The position numbers and the translations under genes are program-made. From contig NZ_CP025581.1 in the NCBI RefSeq assembly GCF_002865585.1, positions 3,162,001-3,226,000 on the forward strand: a stretch of 64,000 nucleotides of DNA, in the 5' to 3' direction. A model generated the notes under the pieces. That model ran no database searches. It was not told the DNA's origin and was given only the letters and a program-made list of their open reading frames with translations. This DNA is from Nocardioides houyundeii. Lineage in GTDB: Bacteria > Actinomycetota > Actinomycetes > Propionibacteriales > Nocardioidaceae. Below, piece by piece: positions 56,697-64,000 of this stretch; the stretch's first letter is position 1; every line of letters begins with the position of its first letter.

Positions 56697-57823
56697 CCGC
56701 CACCCAGGGCGACAGCTCACCCCTCACCACCACGGACCTGCCCTTCCCCGGACTGGCCGGAGTGCCCGCCCTCGACGCCGACGTCAAGCAGACCGGCAAG
56801 GACTTCACCTCCGACCAGGAGGTCCGCTGGTGCCCCGGCTGCGGCGACTACGCCGTCCTCAAGGCCGTCCAGTCCTTCCTGCCCGACCTCGGCCTGCGCC
56901 GCGAGAACATCGTCTTCGTCTCCGGCATCGGCTGCTCCTCGAGGTTCCCCTACTACCTCGACACCTACGGCATGCACTCCATCCACGGACGTGCCCCCTC
57001 CATCGCCACCGGCATCGCCACCGCCCGCGAAGACCTCTCCGTCTGGGTCGTCACCGGCGACGGCGACGCCCTCTCCATCGGCGGCAACCACCTCATCCAC
57101 GCCCTGCGCCGCAACGTCAACATGACCATCCTGCTGTTCAACAACCGCATCTACGGCCTCACCAAGGGCCAGTACTCCCCCACCTCCGAAGCCGGCAAGG
57201 TCACCAAGTCCACCCCCATGGGCTCAGTCGACCACCCCTTCAACCCCGTCTCCCTGGCCCTGGGCGCCGAAGCCACCTTCGTAGCCCGCACCATCGATTC
57301 GGACCGCAAGCACCTCACCTCCGTGCTCGCCGCCGCCGCCGCGCACCGCGGCACCTCCCTGGTCGAGATCTACCAGAACTGCCCCATCTTCAACGACGGC
57401 GCCTTCGACGCCATCAAGAACCCCGACACCAAGCAGGACGCCATCATCCCGCTCGTCCACGGCGAGCAGATCCGCTTCGGCACCCACGACGAGAACGGCC
57501 TCGGCACCAAGGTGCTGATCCGCGACGAGCTCACCGGAGGCGTCCGGGCAGCGCTGGCCAGCGACGTACCGGACGAGGCGGTGCTGGTCCACGACGCCCA
57601 CAGCCCCGACCCCACGATGGCGTTCGCCATCTCCCGGCTCACCGACTCCGGCTACCTCAACCAGTCGCCCATCGGCATCTTCCGCTCCGTCGAGCGCCCG
57701 ACCTACGACGACCAGGCACGCGCCCAGCTCACCACCGCGCGGGGCACCGACTCCGACCAGCCCGCGCCGGCGGACCGGCTCGCCGCGCTGATCGGCGGCG
57801 GCGACACCTGGACCGTGGTCTGA
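56693..57823 (+). CDS. korB: 2-oxoacid:ferredoxin oxidoreductase, beta subunit
   Basis: 376 residues. Thiamine diphosphate is bound by GDGDALSIGGNHLIHALRRN with NNRIYG; the CPGCGDYAVL motif and later cysteines (GIGCSSRFPYY) coordinate the 4Fe-4S cluster. The start overlaps the korA stop as ATGA, ensuring equal subunits. The fold ends near residue 300 and a 70-residue tail follows. The stop is 7 bp from that of the convergent secreted protein. Confidence 0.94.
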   Translation: MTATQGDSSPLTTTDLPFPGLAGVPALDADVKQTGKDFTSDQEVRWCPGCGDYAVLKAVQSFLPDLGLRRENIVFVSGIGCSSRFPYYLDTYGMHSIHGRAPSIATGIATAREDLSVWVVTGDGDALSIGGNHLIHALRRNVNMTILLFNNRIYGLTKGQYSPTSEAGKVTKSTPMGSVDHPFNPVSLALGAEATFVARTIDSDRKHLTSVLAAAAAHRGTSLVEIYQNCPIFNDGAFDAIKNPDTKQDAIIPLVHGEQIRFGTHDENGLGTKVLIRDELTGGVRAALASDVPDEAVLVHDAHSPDPTMAFAISRLTDSGYLNQSPIGIFRSVERPTYDDQARAQLTTARGTDSDQPAPADRLAALIGGGDTWTVV

Positions 57824-57830
57824 CCCGGGG

Positions 57831-58217
57831 CTACTTGAAGAACGTGGCGATCTTGCGGCTGTAGGAGCGGGCGTAGCCACCCTGGGCGTTGACCCGGGTG
57901 CGCCAGAGCCACTTGCCCTTGTTGGGGGTGAAGATCTTGGTGCGGAACTTGCCCGCATCGTTGGTCTTCAGCTTCTTGACGGTCTTCCACTTGCACTTGC
58001 CACAGCTCTTCTTCTGCAGCAGCACCTTGCCCTTGGGCAGGGCCTCGACGGTGCCCTTGTAGCGGAACGAGCGGTAGTCCAGCTTCTTCTCGGCGTTGAC
58101 CTCGACGATCCGCTTGGGGTTGTCGGTGTCCCGGGCGTGGGCCGTGGCCGGGCCCAGCAGCGAGGTGCCGAGCAGGGCGGCGACGATCAGGGCGGTCAAG
58201 GCGCGGAAGGCCCGCAT
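57831..58217 (-). CDS. small secreted basic protein of unknown function
   Basis: 128 residues with a signal peptide (ALTALIVAALLGTSLLGPATAHA, cut near residue 28). The mature part is lysine-rich and beta-strand-rich (YRSFRYKGTVEALPKGKVLLQ, GKFRTKIFTPNKGKWLWRTRV), with one CGKC pair that could form a disulfide. The pattern looks like a single Ig-like or surface-repeat domain as found in larger actinobacterial exported proteins. GGGGGA lies before ATG 58217 and TACACT at 58285-58290 may be its -10 box. Function unknown. Confidence 0.75.
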   Translation of the reverse strand: MRAFRALTALIVAALLGTSLLGPATAHARDTDNPKRIVEVNAEKKLDYRSFRYKGTVEALPKGKVLLQKKSCGKCKWKTVKKLKTNDAGKFRTKIFTPNKGKWLWRTRVNAQGGYARSYSRKIATFFK

Positions 58218-58320
58218 GGTTCCCCCAGGAGATGAGTGCGTGGTGGCGGCGGACCACAGCGACGGTCGCGCCCGAGCGATCGACAGTGTAGGCGACGTAC
58301 CGGCCCCGCTCGGGCGAACC

Positions 58321-58326
58321 TAGGCT
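58321..58326 (+). promoter_or_regulatory. -10 box for leaderless rarD
   Basis: TAGGCT, 7 nt before the GTG at 58334. Confidence 0.5.
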
Positions 58327-58333
58327 GACCCGC

Positions 58334-59242
58334 GTGACTGACACCCGCCGCGGCCTGATGTACGGGATCGCCGCCTACCTGATCTGGGGCGCCTTCCCCC
58401 TGTACTGGCCTCTCCTGGAGCCCGCGGGCGCCCTGGAGATCCTCGCCCATCGCATCCTGTGGTCCGCGGTCGTGATGGCCGTGGTGGTGCTGGCGCTGGG
58501 CCGACGAAGCCAGGTCCGGGCGCTGGTGGCCGACCGGCGCCGCCTGGCCCTGCTGACGCTGGCGGCGTTCGTGATCACGTTCAACTGGGGCGGCTACATC
58601 TGGGCGGTCAACCACGGCCGGGTGGTGGAGGCCTCCCTGGGCTACTTCATCAACCCCCTGGTGACGGTGCTGATGGGGGTGCTCATCCTGGGCGAGCGGC
58701 TGCGGCGCACCCAGTGGCTGGCGATGGCGGTGGCCAGCGCGGCCGTGGTGGTGCTGACCCTCGACTACGGCCGGCTGCCGTGGATCGCGCTGCTCCTGGC
58801 CTTCAGCTTCGGCACCTACGGCCTGGCCAAGAAGACCGCGAACGCCGGGGCGCTGGAGTCCCTGGCCGTGGAGACGGCGATCCTGGCCCCCCTGGCGGTC
58901 GGCTACGTCGGCTGGCTGGTGCTGACCGGCGCCTCGCAGTTCGGGGGCCAGGGGCCCTGGCACGCGCTGCTCTTCACCAGCACCGGGGTGGTGACCGCGA
59001 TCCCCCTGGTGCTCTTCGGGGCCGCAGCCACCCGGGTCCCGATGGTGGGGCTGGGTCTCCTGCAGTACCTGGCCCCGATCCTGCAGTTCGCCCTCGGCGT
59101 GCTGTGGTTCCACGAGGAGATGCCCCCGGGCAGGTGGCTCGGCTTCAGCCTGGTCTGGGTGGCGCTGGTGGTCTTCACCGTCGACCTGGTCGCCCACCGC
59201 CGGCGGCAGCTCGCGCTGGTCGCCGAGGCCGGGCTCGCCTGA
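58334..59242 (+). CDS. rarD: RarD family EamA transporter
   Basis: 302 residues and ten helices. GLMYGIAAYLIWGAFPLYWPLL and HRILWSAVVM are the RarD signatures, and NWGGYIWAVNHGRVVEASLGYFINPLV the first EamA repeat end. Members export or import small metabolites; RarD was linked to chloramphenicol resistance in Pseudomonas, but the substrate is unknown. GTG 58334 with a -10 box 7 nt upstream suggests a leaderless mRNA. Confidence 0.9.
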   Translation: MTDTRRGLMYGIAAYLIWGAFPLYWPLLEPAGALEILAHRILWSAVVMAVVVLALGRRSQVRALVADRRRLALLTLAAFVITFNWGGYIWAVNHGRVVEASLGYFINPLVTVLMGVLILGERLRRTQWLAMAVASAAVVVLTLDYGRLPWIALLLAFSFGTYGLAKKTANAGALESLAVETAILAPLAVGYVGWLVLTGASQFGGQGPWHALLFTSTGVVTAIPLVLFGAAATRVPMVGLGLLQYLAPILQFALGVLWFHEEMPPGRWLGFSLVWVALVVFTVDLVAHRRRQLALVAEAGLA

Positions 59243-59266
59243 GTCGGCCCCGGGCCCGGCTCAGGC
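59237..59266. terminator. hairpin holding both convergent stop codons (rarD / polyprenyl synthase)
   Basis: GCCTGAG and CTCAGGC arms enclose a GC-rich loop that can itself pair; TGA of rarD and TGA of the synthase lie in opposite arms. Confidence 0.45.
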
Positions 59267-60268
59267 CGAGCGGACCGCCACCACGTCGGCGAACGCCTCG
59301 AGGGCGGCGCGCACGGGGCCCTGGGGCAGCACGCCCAGCATGGCCTTGGCGTCGGCCGCCTGCCCCTTGACGTAGTCGCGGGCCTGCTCCATCGCCGGGT
59401 GCTTGCGCAGCAGCCCGAGGGTCTCCGCGTGCAGGGCGTCGTCGCTCAGGTCGCTGGACAGCAGCTCGATGAGACGGGCGTCGGCGGGGTCGGTGGAGGC
59501 CTGCGCCATCAGCACCGGCAGGGTCGGCACGCCCTCGCGCAGGTCCGTGCCGGGCGTCTTGCCCGACTCCGCGGAGTCGGAGGCCACGTCCAGGATGTCG
59601 TCGGAGAGCTGGAACGCCGACCCCACGAGCTCGCCGTACGCGGTGAGGGCGGAGACGACCTCGTCCGAGGCGCCGCCGAACATGGCGCCGTACCGGGCGG
59701 AGGTGGCGATCAGGGAACCGGTCTTGCCCGCCACGACCTGCAGGTAGTGCTCGAGCGGGTCCTCCCCCGGAGCCGGCTTGACCGTCTCCAGCATCTGTCC
59801 CTCGACCAGCTGGGTGAAGGTCTGGGCCTGGATGCGGACCGCGTCGGCGCCGAGGTCGGCGGTCAGCAGCGACGACTTGGAGAACAGGAAGTCCCCGGTC
59901 AGGATCGCCACGTGGTTGTCCCACCGGGCGTTGGCCGAGTCCGCACCGCGGCGCAGGGCGGCCTCGTCCATCACGTCGTCGTGGTAGAGCGAGGCCAGGT
60001 GGGTCAGCTCCACCACGCAGGCCGCCGTGACCACCTTGTCGTCGGCGGCGTCAGGGCCGGTCTCGGCCGCCAGCAGCACCAGCAGCGGACGGAACCGCTT
60101 GCCGCCGGCCGTCATCAGGTGCCCGGCTGCCTCGGTGATGAAGTCCGCGCTGCCCCGCACGTGGTGCGCGAGGGCGTTCTCGACGTCGTCGAGCCGTTGC
60201 CTCAGTCGCTCGGCCAGGGCCTGGTCGACGACTGGGAGAGCCAGTCCGGAGGTTGCATCAGTGGTCAC
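59261..60268 (-). CDS. all-trans polyprenyl diphosphate synthase (menaquinone side chain)
   Basis: 335 residues. The first Asp-rich motif is LYHDDVMDEA and the second FQLSDDILDVA; GGKRFRP and GKTGSLIATSA are the diphosphate-binding motifs. Small residues before the first Asp motif (THLASLYHDD) suggest a long product such as hepta- to nonaprenyl diphosphate rather than geranylgeranyl. It would supply the menaquinone tail. Its GTG overlaps the nuoN stop (GTGA), so it is translationally tied to complex I. Confidence 0.9.
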   Translation of the reverse strand: MTTDATSGLALPVVDQALAERLRQRLDDVENALAHHVRGSADFITEAAGHLMTAGGKRFRPLLVLLAAETGPDAADDKVVTAACVVELTHLASLYHDDVMDEAALRRGADSANARWDNHVAILTGDFLFSKSSLLTADLGADAVRIQAQTFTQLVEGQMLETVKPAPGEDPLEHYLQVVAGKTGSLIATSARYGAMFGGASDEVVSALTAYGELVGSAFQLSDDILDVASDSAESGKTPGTDLREGVPTLPVLMAQASTDPADARLIELLSSDLSDDALHAETLGLLRKHPAMEQARDYVKGQAADAKAMLGVLPQGPVRAALEAFADVVAVRSA

Positions 60269-61890
60269 CTGATGAATTCTCCCGCACTCCCCACGAGGTC
60301 GAGCAGGGGCCCCGGCACGACGCCCAGCACGAGCGTCGCGGCCGCGCCGACGGCGATCGCAGCCGCGGTCAGCACCGACGGCGTGGTGACCGACGGACCC
60401 TCGGCGAGCGGGGTGCGGAAGTACATCAGCACGATCACCCGCACGTAGAGGTACGCCGCCACCGCGCTGGTCAGCACCGCCGCGATCACCACCGGCCAGG
60501 CGCCGGCGGCCAGGGCCACGGAGAAGACCGCCCACTTGCCGATGAAGCCCGAGGTCAGCGGGATGCCCGCCATCGCCAGCAGGAAGAAGGCGAAGACGGC
60601 CGCCACGAACGGCGCCTCCTTGGCCAGGCCGGTCCACCGGACCAGCTGCGTCGTCTCGCCACCGGAGTCGCGGACCAGGCTGACCACGGCGAACGCACCG
60701 AGGGTCATCAGGCCGTAGGTCGCCAGGTAGAACAGGACGGCCTGCAGCGAGGTGATCTCGCCGGTGGCGAGGTCGCCGGTGCTCTGCACCCCGAGCACCC
60801 CGGTGAGGATGAATCCGGTGTGCGCCACCGAGGAGTAGGCCAGCAGCCGCTTGACGTCGCTCTGGGTGAGCGCCATCAGGGTGCCCACCACCATGGTGAG
60901 GATGGCGATGACCCACAGCATCGGCTGCCAGGACCACCGGTCGGCACCCAGCGCCACGTAGAACAGGCGCAGGATCGCACCGAAGGCCGAGACCTTGGTG
61001 GCGGCGGCCATGAAGGCGGTCAGCGGGGTGGGCGAGCCCTGGTAGACGTCGGGCGTCCATGCCTGGAACGGGGCGGCACCGACCTTGAAGAGCAGCCCGA
61101 CCGCGAGCAGGCCGATCCCGATGAGCAGCAGCGCCTGGTTGCCCGTGTCGTTGGTGACGGCCTCGTTGATCCGGCCGAACTGCATCGAGCCGGCGTACCC
61201 GTAGAGCAGCGCGGCGCCGTAGAGGAAGAACGCCGAGGAGAAGGCACCGAGGAGGAAGTACTTCAGGGCCGCCTCCTGGCTCAGCAGCCGGCGGCGGCGC
61301 GCCAGCCCGGTGAGCAGGTAGAGCGGGAGCGAGAGGATCTCCAGCGCCACGAACATGGTGAGCAGGTCGTTGGCGGCCGGGAACAGCATCATGCCGAACA
61401 CCGCGAAGCCGAGCAGCGGGTAGATCTCGGTGTGCTCCAGGCCCTTGGTGGAGGCCTGGCGCTCGGCGTCGGTGCCGGGCATCGCCGCGGCCTGACCGGC
61501 GAACGCGGAGACCCCGCCGTCCAGCCGGCGCTCGGCGAAGAGCATGGCGCCCAGCACGGCCAGCACCAGGATCAGGCCCCACAGGAACAGGGTGGGCCCG
61601 TCGATGGCGATGGTGTCCATCGCCGCCAGCACGCCGTACGCCGCGCCGTCACCGTGGGCGAGCCCCTCCTCGGCGGCGTCGTCGGCGCCGTACTGGATGG
61701 CGTTGAGCACCACCAGCACCAGGGCGACGACCAGCCCGGTGAGGGTCAGGGCGGTCTGCACCAGGAAGCGGCGCCCCCTGGGCAGGAAGGCCTCCACCAC
61801 CACGCCGAGGCACGCCATCAGGAAGACGATCAGCAGCGGAGCGAGCTGGAAGTACTCCAGGTCGGGCTTGACGAACACGTTCTCGGTCAC
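60265..61890 (-). CDS. nuoN: NADH-quinone oxidoreductase subunit N
   Basis: 541 residues, about fourteen helices. The antiporter-like core includes EILSLPLYLLTGL, AAPFQAWTPDVYQGSPTPLTAFMAAATKVSAF and LAYSSVAHTGFIL, with a lysine in AALKYFLLGAFSSAFFLYG. It is one of three proton-pumping membrane subunits of complex I. GTG 61890 overlaps the nuoM stop (GTGA). The N-terminus is typical; a cytoplasmic insert near 130 separates helices. Confidence 0.96.
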   Translation of the reverse strand: MTENVFVKPDLEYFQLAPLLIVFLMACLGVVVEAFLPRGRRFLVQTALTLTGLVVALVLVVLNAIQYGADDAAEEGLAHGDGAAYGVLAAMDTIAIDGPTLFLWGLILVLAVLGAMLFAERRLDGGVSAFAGQAAAMPGTDAERQASTKGLEHTEIYPLLGFAVFGMMLFPAANDLLTMFVALEILSLPLYLLTGLARRRRLLSQEAALKYFLLGAFSSAFFLYGAALLYGYAGSMQFGRINEAVTNDTGNQALLLIGIGLLAVGLLFKVGAAPFQAWTPDVYQGSPTPLTAFMAAATKVSAFGAILRLFYVALGADRWSWQPMLWVIAILTMVVGTLMALTQSDVKRLLAYSSVAHTGFILTGVLGVQSTGDLATGEITSLQAVLFYLATYGLMTLGAFAVVSLVRDSGGETTQLVRWTGLAKEAPFVAAVFAFFLLAMAGIPLTSGFIGKWAVFSVALAAGAWPVVIAAVLTSAVAAYLYVRVIVLMYFRTPLAEGPSVTTPSVLTAAAIAVGAAATLVLGVVPGPLLDLVGSAGEFIR

Positions 61891-63431
61891 TGGTCGGCTC
61901 CCTCGTGGTTACCAGCGTCGTGGGTGTCCGCGACGGCCGGAGGGTCATCGGTCACCCCGACGTGCGTCAGGGTCTCCTCGACGTTGGGGTTGATCACGTC
62001 GAGCACCGGCATCGGGGCGAACCCCAGCACCACCAGGGCCAGCAGCAGAGGTGCGAGCACGCCGACCTCGCGGACGTTGAGGTCGGTGAAGTGCGCGACC
62101 TCGGGGCGGACCGGCCCGGTCATGGTGCGCTGGTAGGTCCACAGGATGTAGATGGCGGCGAGCACGATCGCGGTTACCGCGATCGCACCGGCCCACCAGG
62201 CGTAGCCGAAGGCCGCGATGATGACGAGCATCTCGGAGACGAACGGCGCCAGCCCCGGCAGGCCGAGGGCGGCCAGGCCGGCGATCAGGAAGGTGCCGGC
62301 CAGGACCGGGGCCACCTTCTCCACACCGCCCATCTGGCTGATCAGCGAGGAGCCTCGGCGGCGGATCAGGAACCCGGCGACCAGGAACAGCGCAGCCGTG
62401 GCGATGCCGTGGTTGACCATGTAGAGGATCGCGCCCGCGCCGCCGGTGCTGGAGAAGACGAAGATGCCCAGCACGATGAAGCCGAAGTGGGACAGCGACG
62501 TCAGACCGATCATCCGCAGGATGTCGTCCTGTCCGATCGCCACCAGGGCGCCGTAGACGATGGAGACCAGCGCCAGCACCACGACCACCGGGGTCGCCCA
62601 CTGCGACGCCTCGGGCAGCAGCCCCAGGCAGAAGCGCAGCATCCCGAAGGTGCCGATCTTGTCCAGCACGCAGACCAGCAGCACCGAGGTGCCGGTGGTG
62701 GCCTTCTCCGTGGTGTCGGCCAGCCAGGTGTGCACCGGGAACATCGGCGCCTTGATCGCGAAGGCGATGAAGAAGCCGGCGAAGAGCCAGCGCTGCGTCG
62801 TCGGGTCGATGTCCAGGGCGGCCAGGTCGCCGATCAGGTACGACGGCGAGCCCGCGTCGGCGGAGACGACGTACAGGCCGATCACCGAGGCGAGCATGAT
62901 CAGCCCGCCCGCGAGCTGGTAGATCAGGAACTTGGTCGCGGCCCGGCTCCGGCCCTCACGACCGAAGCCGCCGATCAGGAAGTACGCCGGGATCAGCGTC
63001 GCCTCGAAGACCACGTAGAACAGGAAGACGTCGGTCGCGGTGAAGACCGCGAGCGAGAGGCCCTCCAGCGCCAGCGTCCAGGCGAAGAAGGCGCGGGTCG
63101 AGCCTTCGTCGGAGTCGGTCCAGGAGGCGACCATCACGATCGGGACCAGCACCGCGGTGAGCAGCACCATCAGCACGCCGAGACCGTCGACGCCCAGGGC
63201 GTAGTGGGCGCCGAAGGCGGCGATCCACTCGTGCTCCTCGGTGAACTGGAAGCCACCGTCGGCGGTGAAGCCGATGGCGACGCCGACGGCGACCGCCAGG
63301 GTCAGCACCGAGAACCCGATGCCGACCTGCTTTGCCAGGGGCTGACCGGGCCCGCTGGGCAGGAACGCGGTGACGCACGCCCCGACCAGTGAAATCAGGA
63401 TCAGGATCGTCAACCAGGGAAGTTCGCTCAT
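61887..63431 (-). CDS. nuoM: NADH-quinone oxidoreductase subunit M
   Basis: 514 residues, fourteen helices. FFAWTLALEGLSLAVF, FVVFEATLIPAYFLIGGFG-like text (YVVFEATLIP), KAPMFPVHTWLADTTEKA and GLTSLSHFGFIVLGI include the key glutamate and lysines of the proton channel. The C-terminal 35 residues are hydrophilic and acidic. Its ATG overlaps the nuoL stop (ATGA). Confidence 0.96.
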   Translation of the reverse strand: MSELPWLTILILISLVGACVTAFLPSGPGQPLAKQVGIGFSVLTLAVAVGVAIGFTADGGFQFTEEHEWIAAFGAHYALGVDGLGVLMVLLTAVLVPIVMVASWTDSDEGSTRAFFAWTLALEGLSLAVFTATDVFLFYVVFEATLIPAYFLIGGFGREGRSRAATKFLIYQLAGGLIMLASVIGLYVVSADAGSPSYLIGDLAALDIDPTTQRWLFAGFFIAFAIKAPMFPVHTWLADTTEKATTGTSVLLVCVLDKIGTFGMLRFCLGLLPEASQWATPVVVVLALVSIVYGALVAIGQDDILRMIGLTSLSHFGFIVLGIFVFSSTGGAGAILYMVNHGIATAALFLVAGFLIRRRGSSLISQMGGVEKVAPVLAGTFLIAGLAALGLPGLAPFVSEMLVIIAAFGYAWWAGAIAVTAIVLAAIYILWTYQRTMTGPVRPEVAHFTDLNVREVGVLAPLLLALVVLGFAPMPVLDVINPNVEETLTHVGVTDDPPAVADTHDAGNHEGADQ

Positions 63432-64000
63432 GCGAGGTTCACCGCCAGCAGGGCCAGGACGACGAGCAGCACGCCGCCGACAACGGAAAGAGCGTAGGAG
63501 CGGACGAACCCGTTCTGGATCCTGCGCAACGCCAGGGAGATGCCGCCGGTGGCGGCCGCGCCACCCTCGACGAGCCCGTCGACGCCGAGGCGGTCCGCGG
63601 TCGTGAGACCGCTGACGAGCCGCGAGCCGGGAGCCACCACGAGGGTGTCGTTGATGGTGTCCCCGTAGAGGTCGGCGCGAGCCGCACGGGTGGCGAGGGA
63701 GACGTCCTGGGGCGCCACGCGGGGGATCGTGCGCTGGCCCACCAGGAACCAGGCCGCAGCGACGCCGAGGGCGACCACCGCGACCACGATCAGCGTGATC
63801 ACCAGGGCCGGCAGGGGCGGCTCGTGGTGGGCGGCGGTCCCGATCACCGGAGCCAGCCAGTCCACGATCCAGTCCCCGAGCAGCATCACGCCGCCGAGCA
63901 CCGAGAGCGCGGCCAGCACGACCAGCGGCACGGTCATCACCTTGGGCGACTCGTGCGGGTGCACCCCGTCGGCCCAGCGCTTCTCGCCCATGAAGGTCAT
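63428..64000 (-). CDS. nuoL: NADH-quinone oxidoreductase subunit L, C-terminal part
   Basis: The last 190 or so residues of NuoL; the N-terminus lies beyond base 64000. HPHESPKVMTVPLVVLAALSVLGG and ARADLYGDTINDTLVVAPG are the NuoL C-terminal motifs; the last helix ends LLAVNLA. The long lateral helix of complex I lies in this part. The methionine nearest the edge is not a real start. Confidence 0.93.
   Translation of the reverse strand: MTFMGEKRWADGVHPHESPKVMTVPLVVLAALSVLGGVMLLGDWIVDWLAPVIGTAAHHEPPLPALVITLIVVAVVALGVAAAWFLVGQRTIPRVAPQDVSLATRAARADLYGDTINDTLVVAPGSRLVSGLTTADRLGVDGLVEGGAAATGGISLALRRIQNGFVRSYALSVVGGVLLVVLALLAVNLA

Overview
The window is a very GC-rich chromosomal segment of an actinobacterium, most likely a member of the Nocardioidaceae (Nocardioides-like). 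This rests on base composition, actinobacterial gene order (rpmG-hadA-hadB-murB near tRNA-Trp-secE-nusG-rplK-rplA), a MenJ-type menaquinone reductase, NusG with an acidic N-terminal extension, and many apparently leaderless genes. I see no insertion sequence, prophage, CRISPR array or other sign of recent transfer. It reads as core chromosome with metabolic and transport islands.

Layout. 1-6080 (minus): a tandem Nudix protein, hydroxyacid-oxoacid transhydrogenase, a fused FAD/Fe-S 2-hydroxyacid dehydrogenase, a 28-residue membrane protein and a methyltransferase cut by the window edge. 6136-12125: a membrane acyltransferase, a PlsC acyltransferase, menJ, secreted gamma-glutamyltransferase and a DUF429 protein. 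12221-30026: transcription/translation core (rpoC, rpoB, rplL, rplJ, rplA, rplK, nusG, secE, tRNA-Trp, then rpmG, tRNA-Met, tRNA-Thr), interrupted by a stand-alone DnaB-type ATPase, an aminotransferase, an adenosine deaminase and a coupled hadA-like/hadB-like/murB set. 30101-38331: amidase, tag-lrgA-lrgB, pirin, an Old Yellow Enzyme, an MFS exporter, a 5'-3' exonuclease and a small methyltransferase. 38318-41701: homogentisate catabolism (hmgA diverging from an unknown gene and fahA). 41742-49957: a large methyltransferase, a DesKR-like two-component system with an ABC exporter, an MFS transporter and L-2-hydroxyglutarate oxidase. 50031-57823: tRNA-Tyr, yajQ, the sulfate ABC transporter and 2-oxoacid:ferredoxin oxidoreductase korAB. 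57831-64000: a secreted protein, rarD, a polyprenyl diphosphate synthase coupled to nuoN, nuoM and the end of nuoL.

Three genes (rpoB, the tandem Nudix gene and the unknown gene between hmgA and fahA) each carry a frameshift that one extra G/C in a run of four would repair. Because rpoB is essential, these are most simply consensus errors in the sequence, and all three should be read as intact genes until rechecked.

The most interesting leads are: the unknown protein placed where maleylacetoacetate isomerase is missing; the pairing of a 2-hydroxyglutarate-producing and a probable 2-hydroxyglutarate-consuming enzyme; a DnaB-type ATPase inserted between two ribosomal-protein operons; an adenosine deaminase whose only sensible start is CTG; and a recurring -10 box placed 6-7 nt before start codons, implying leaderless transcripts.
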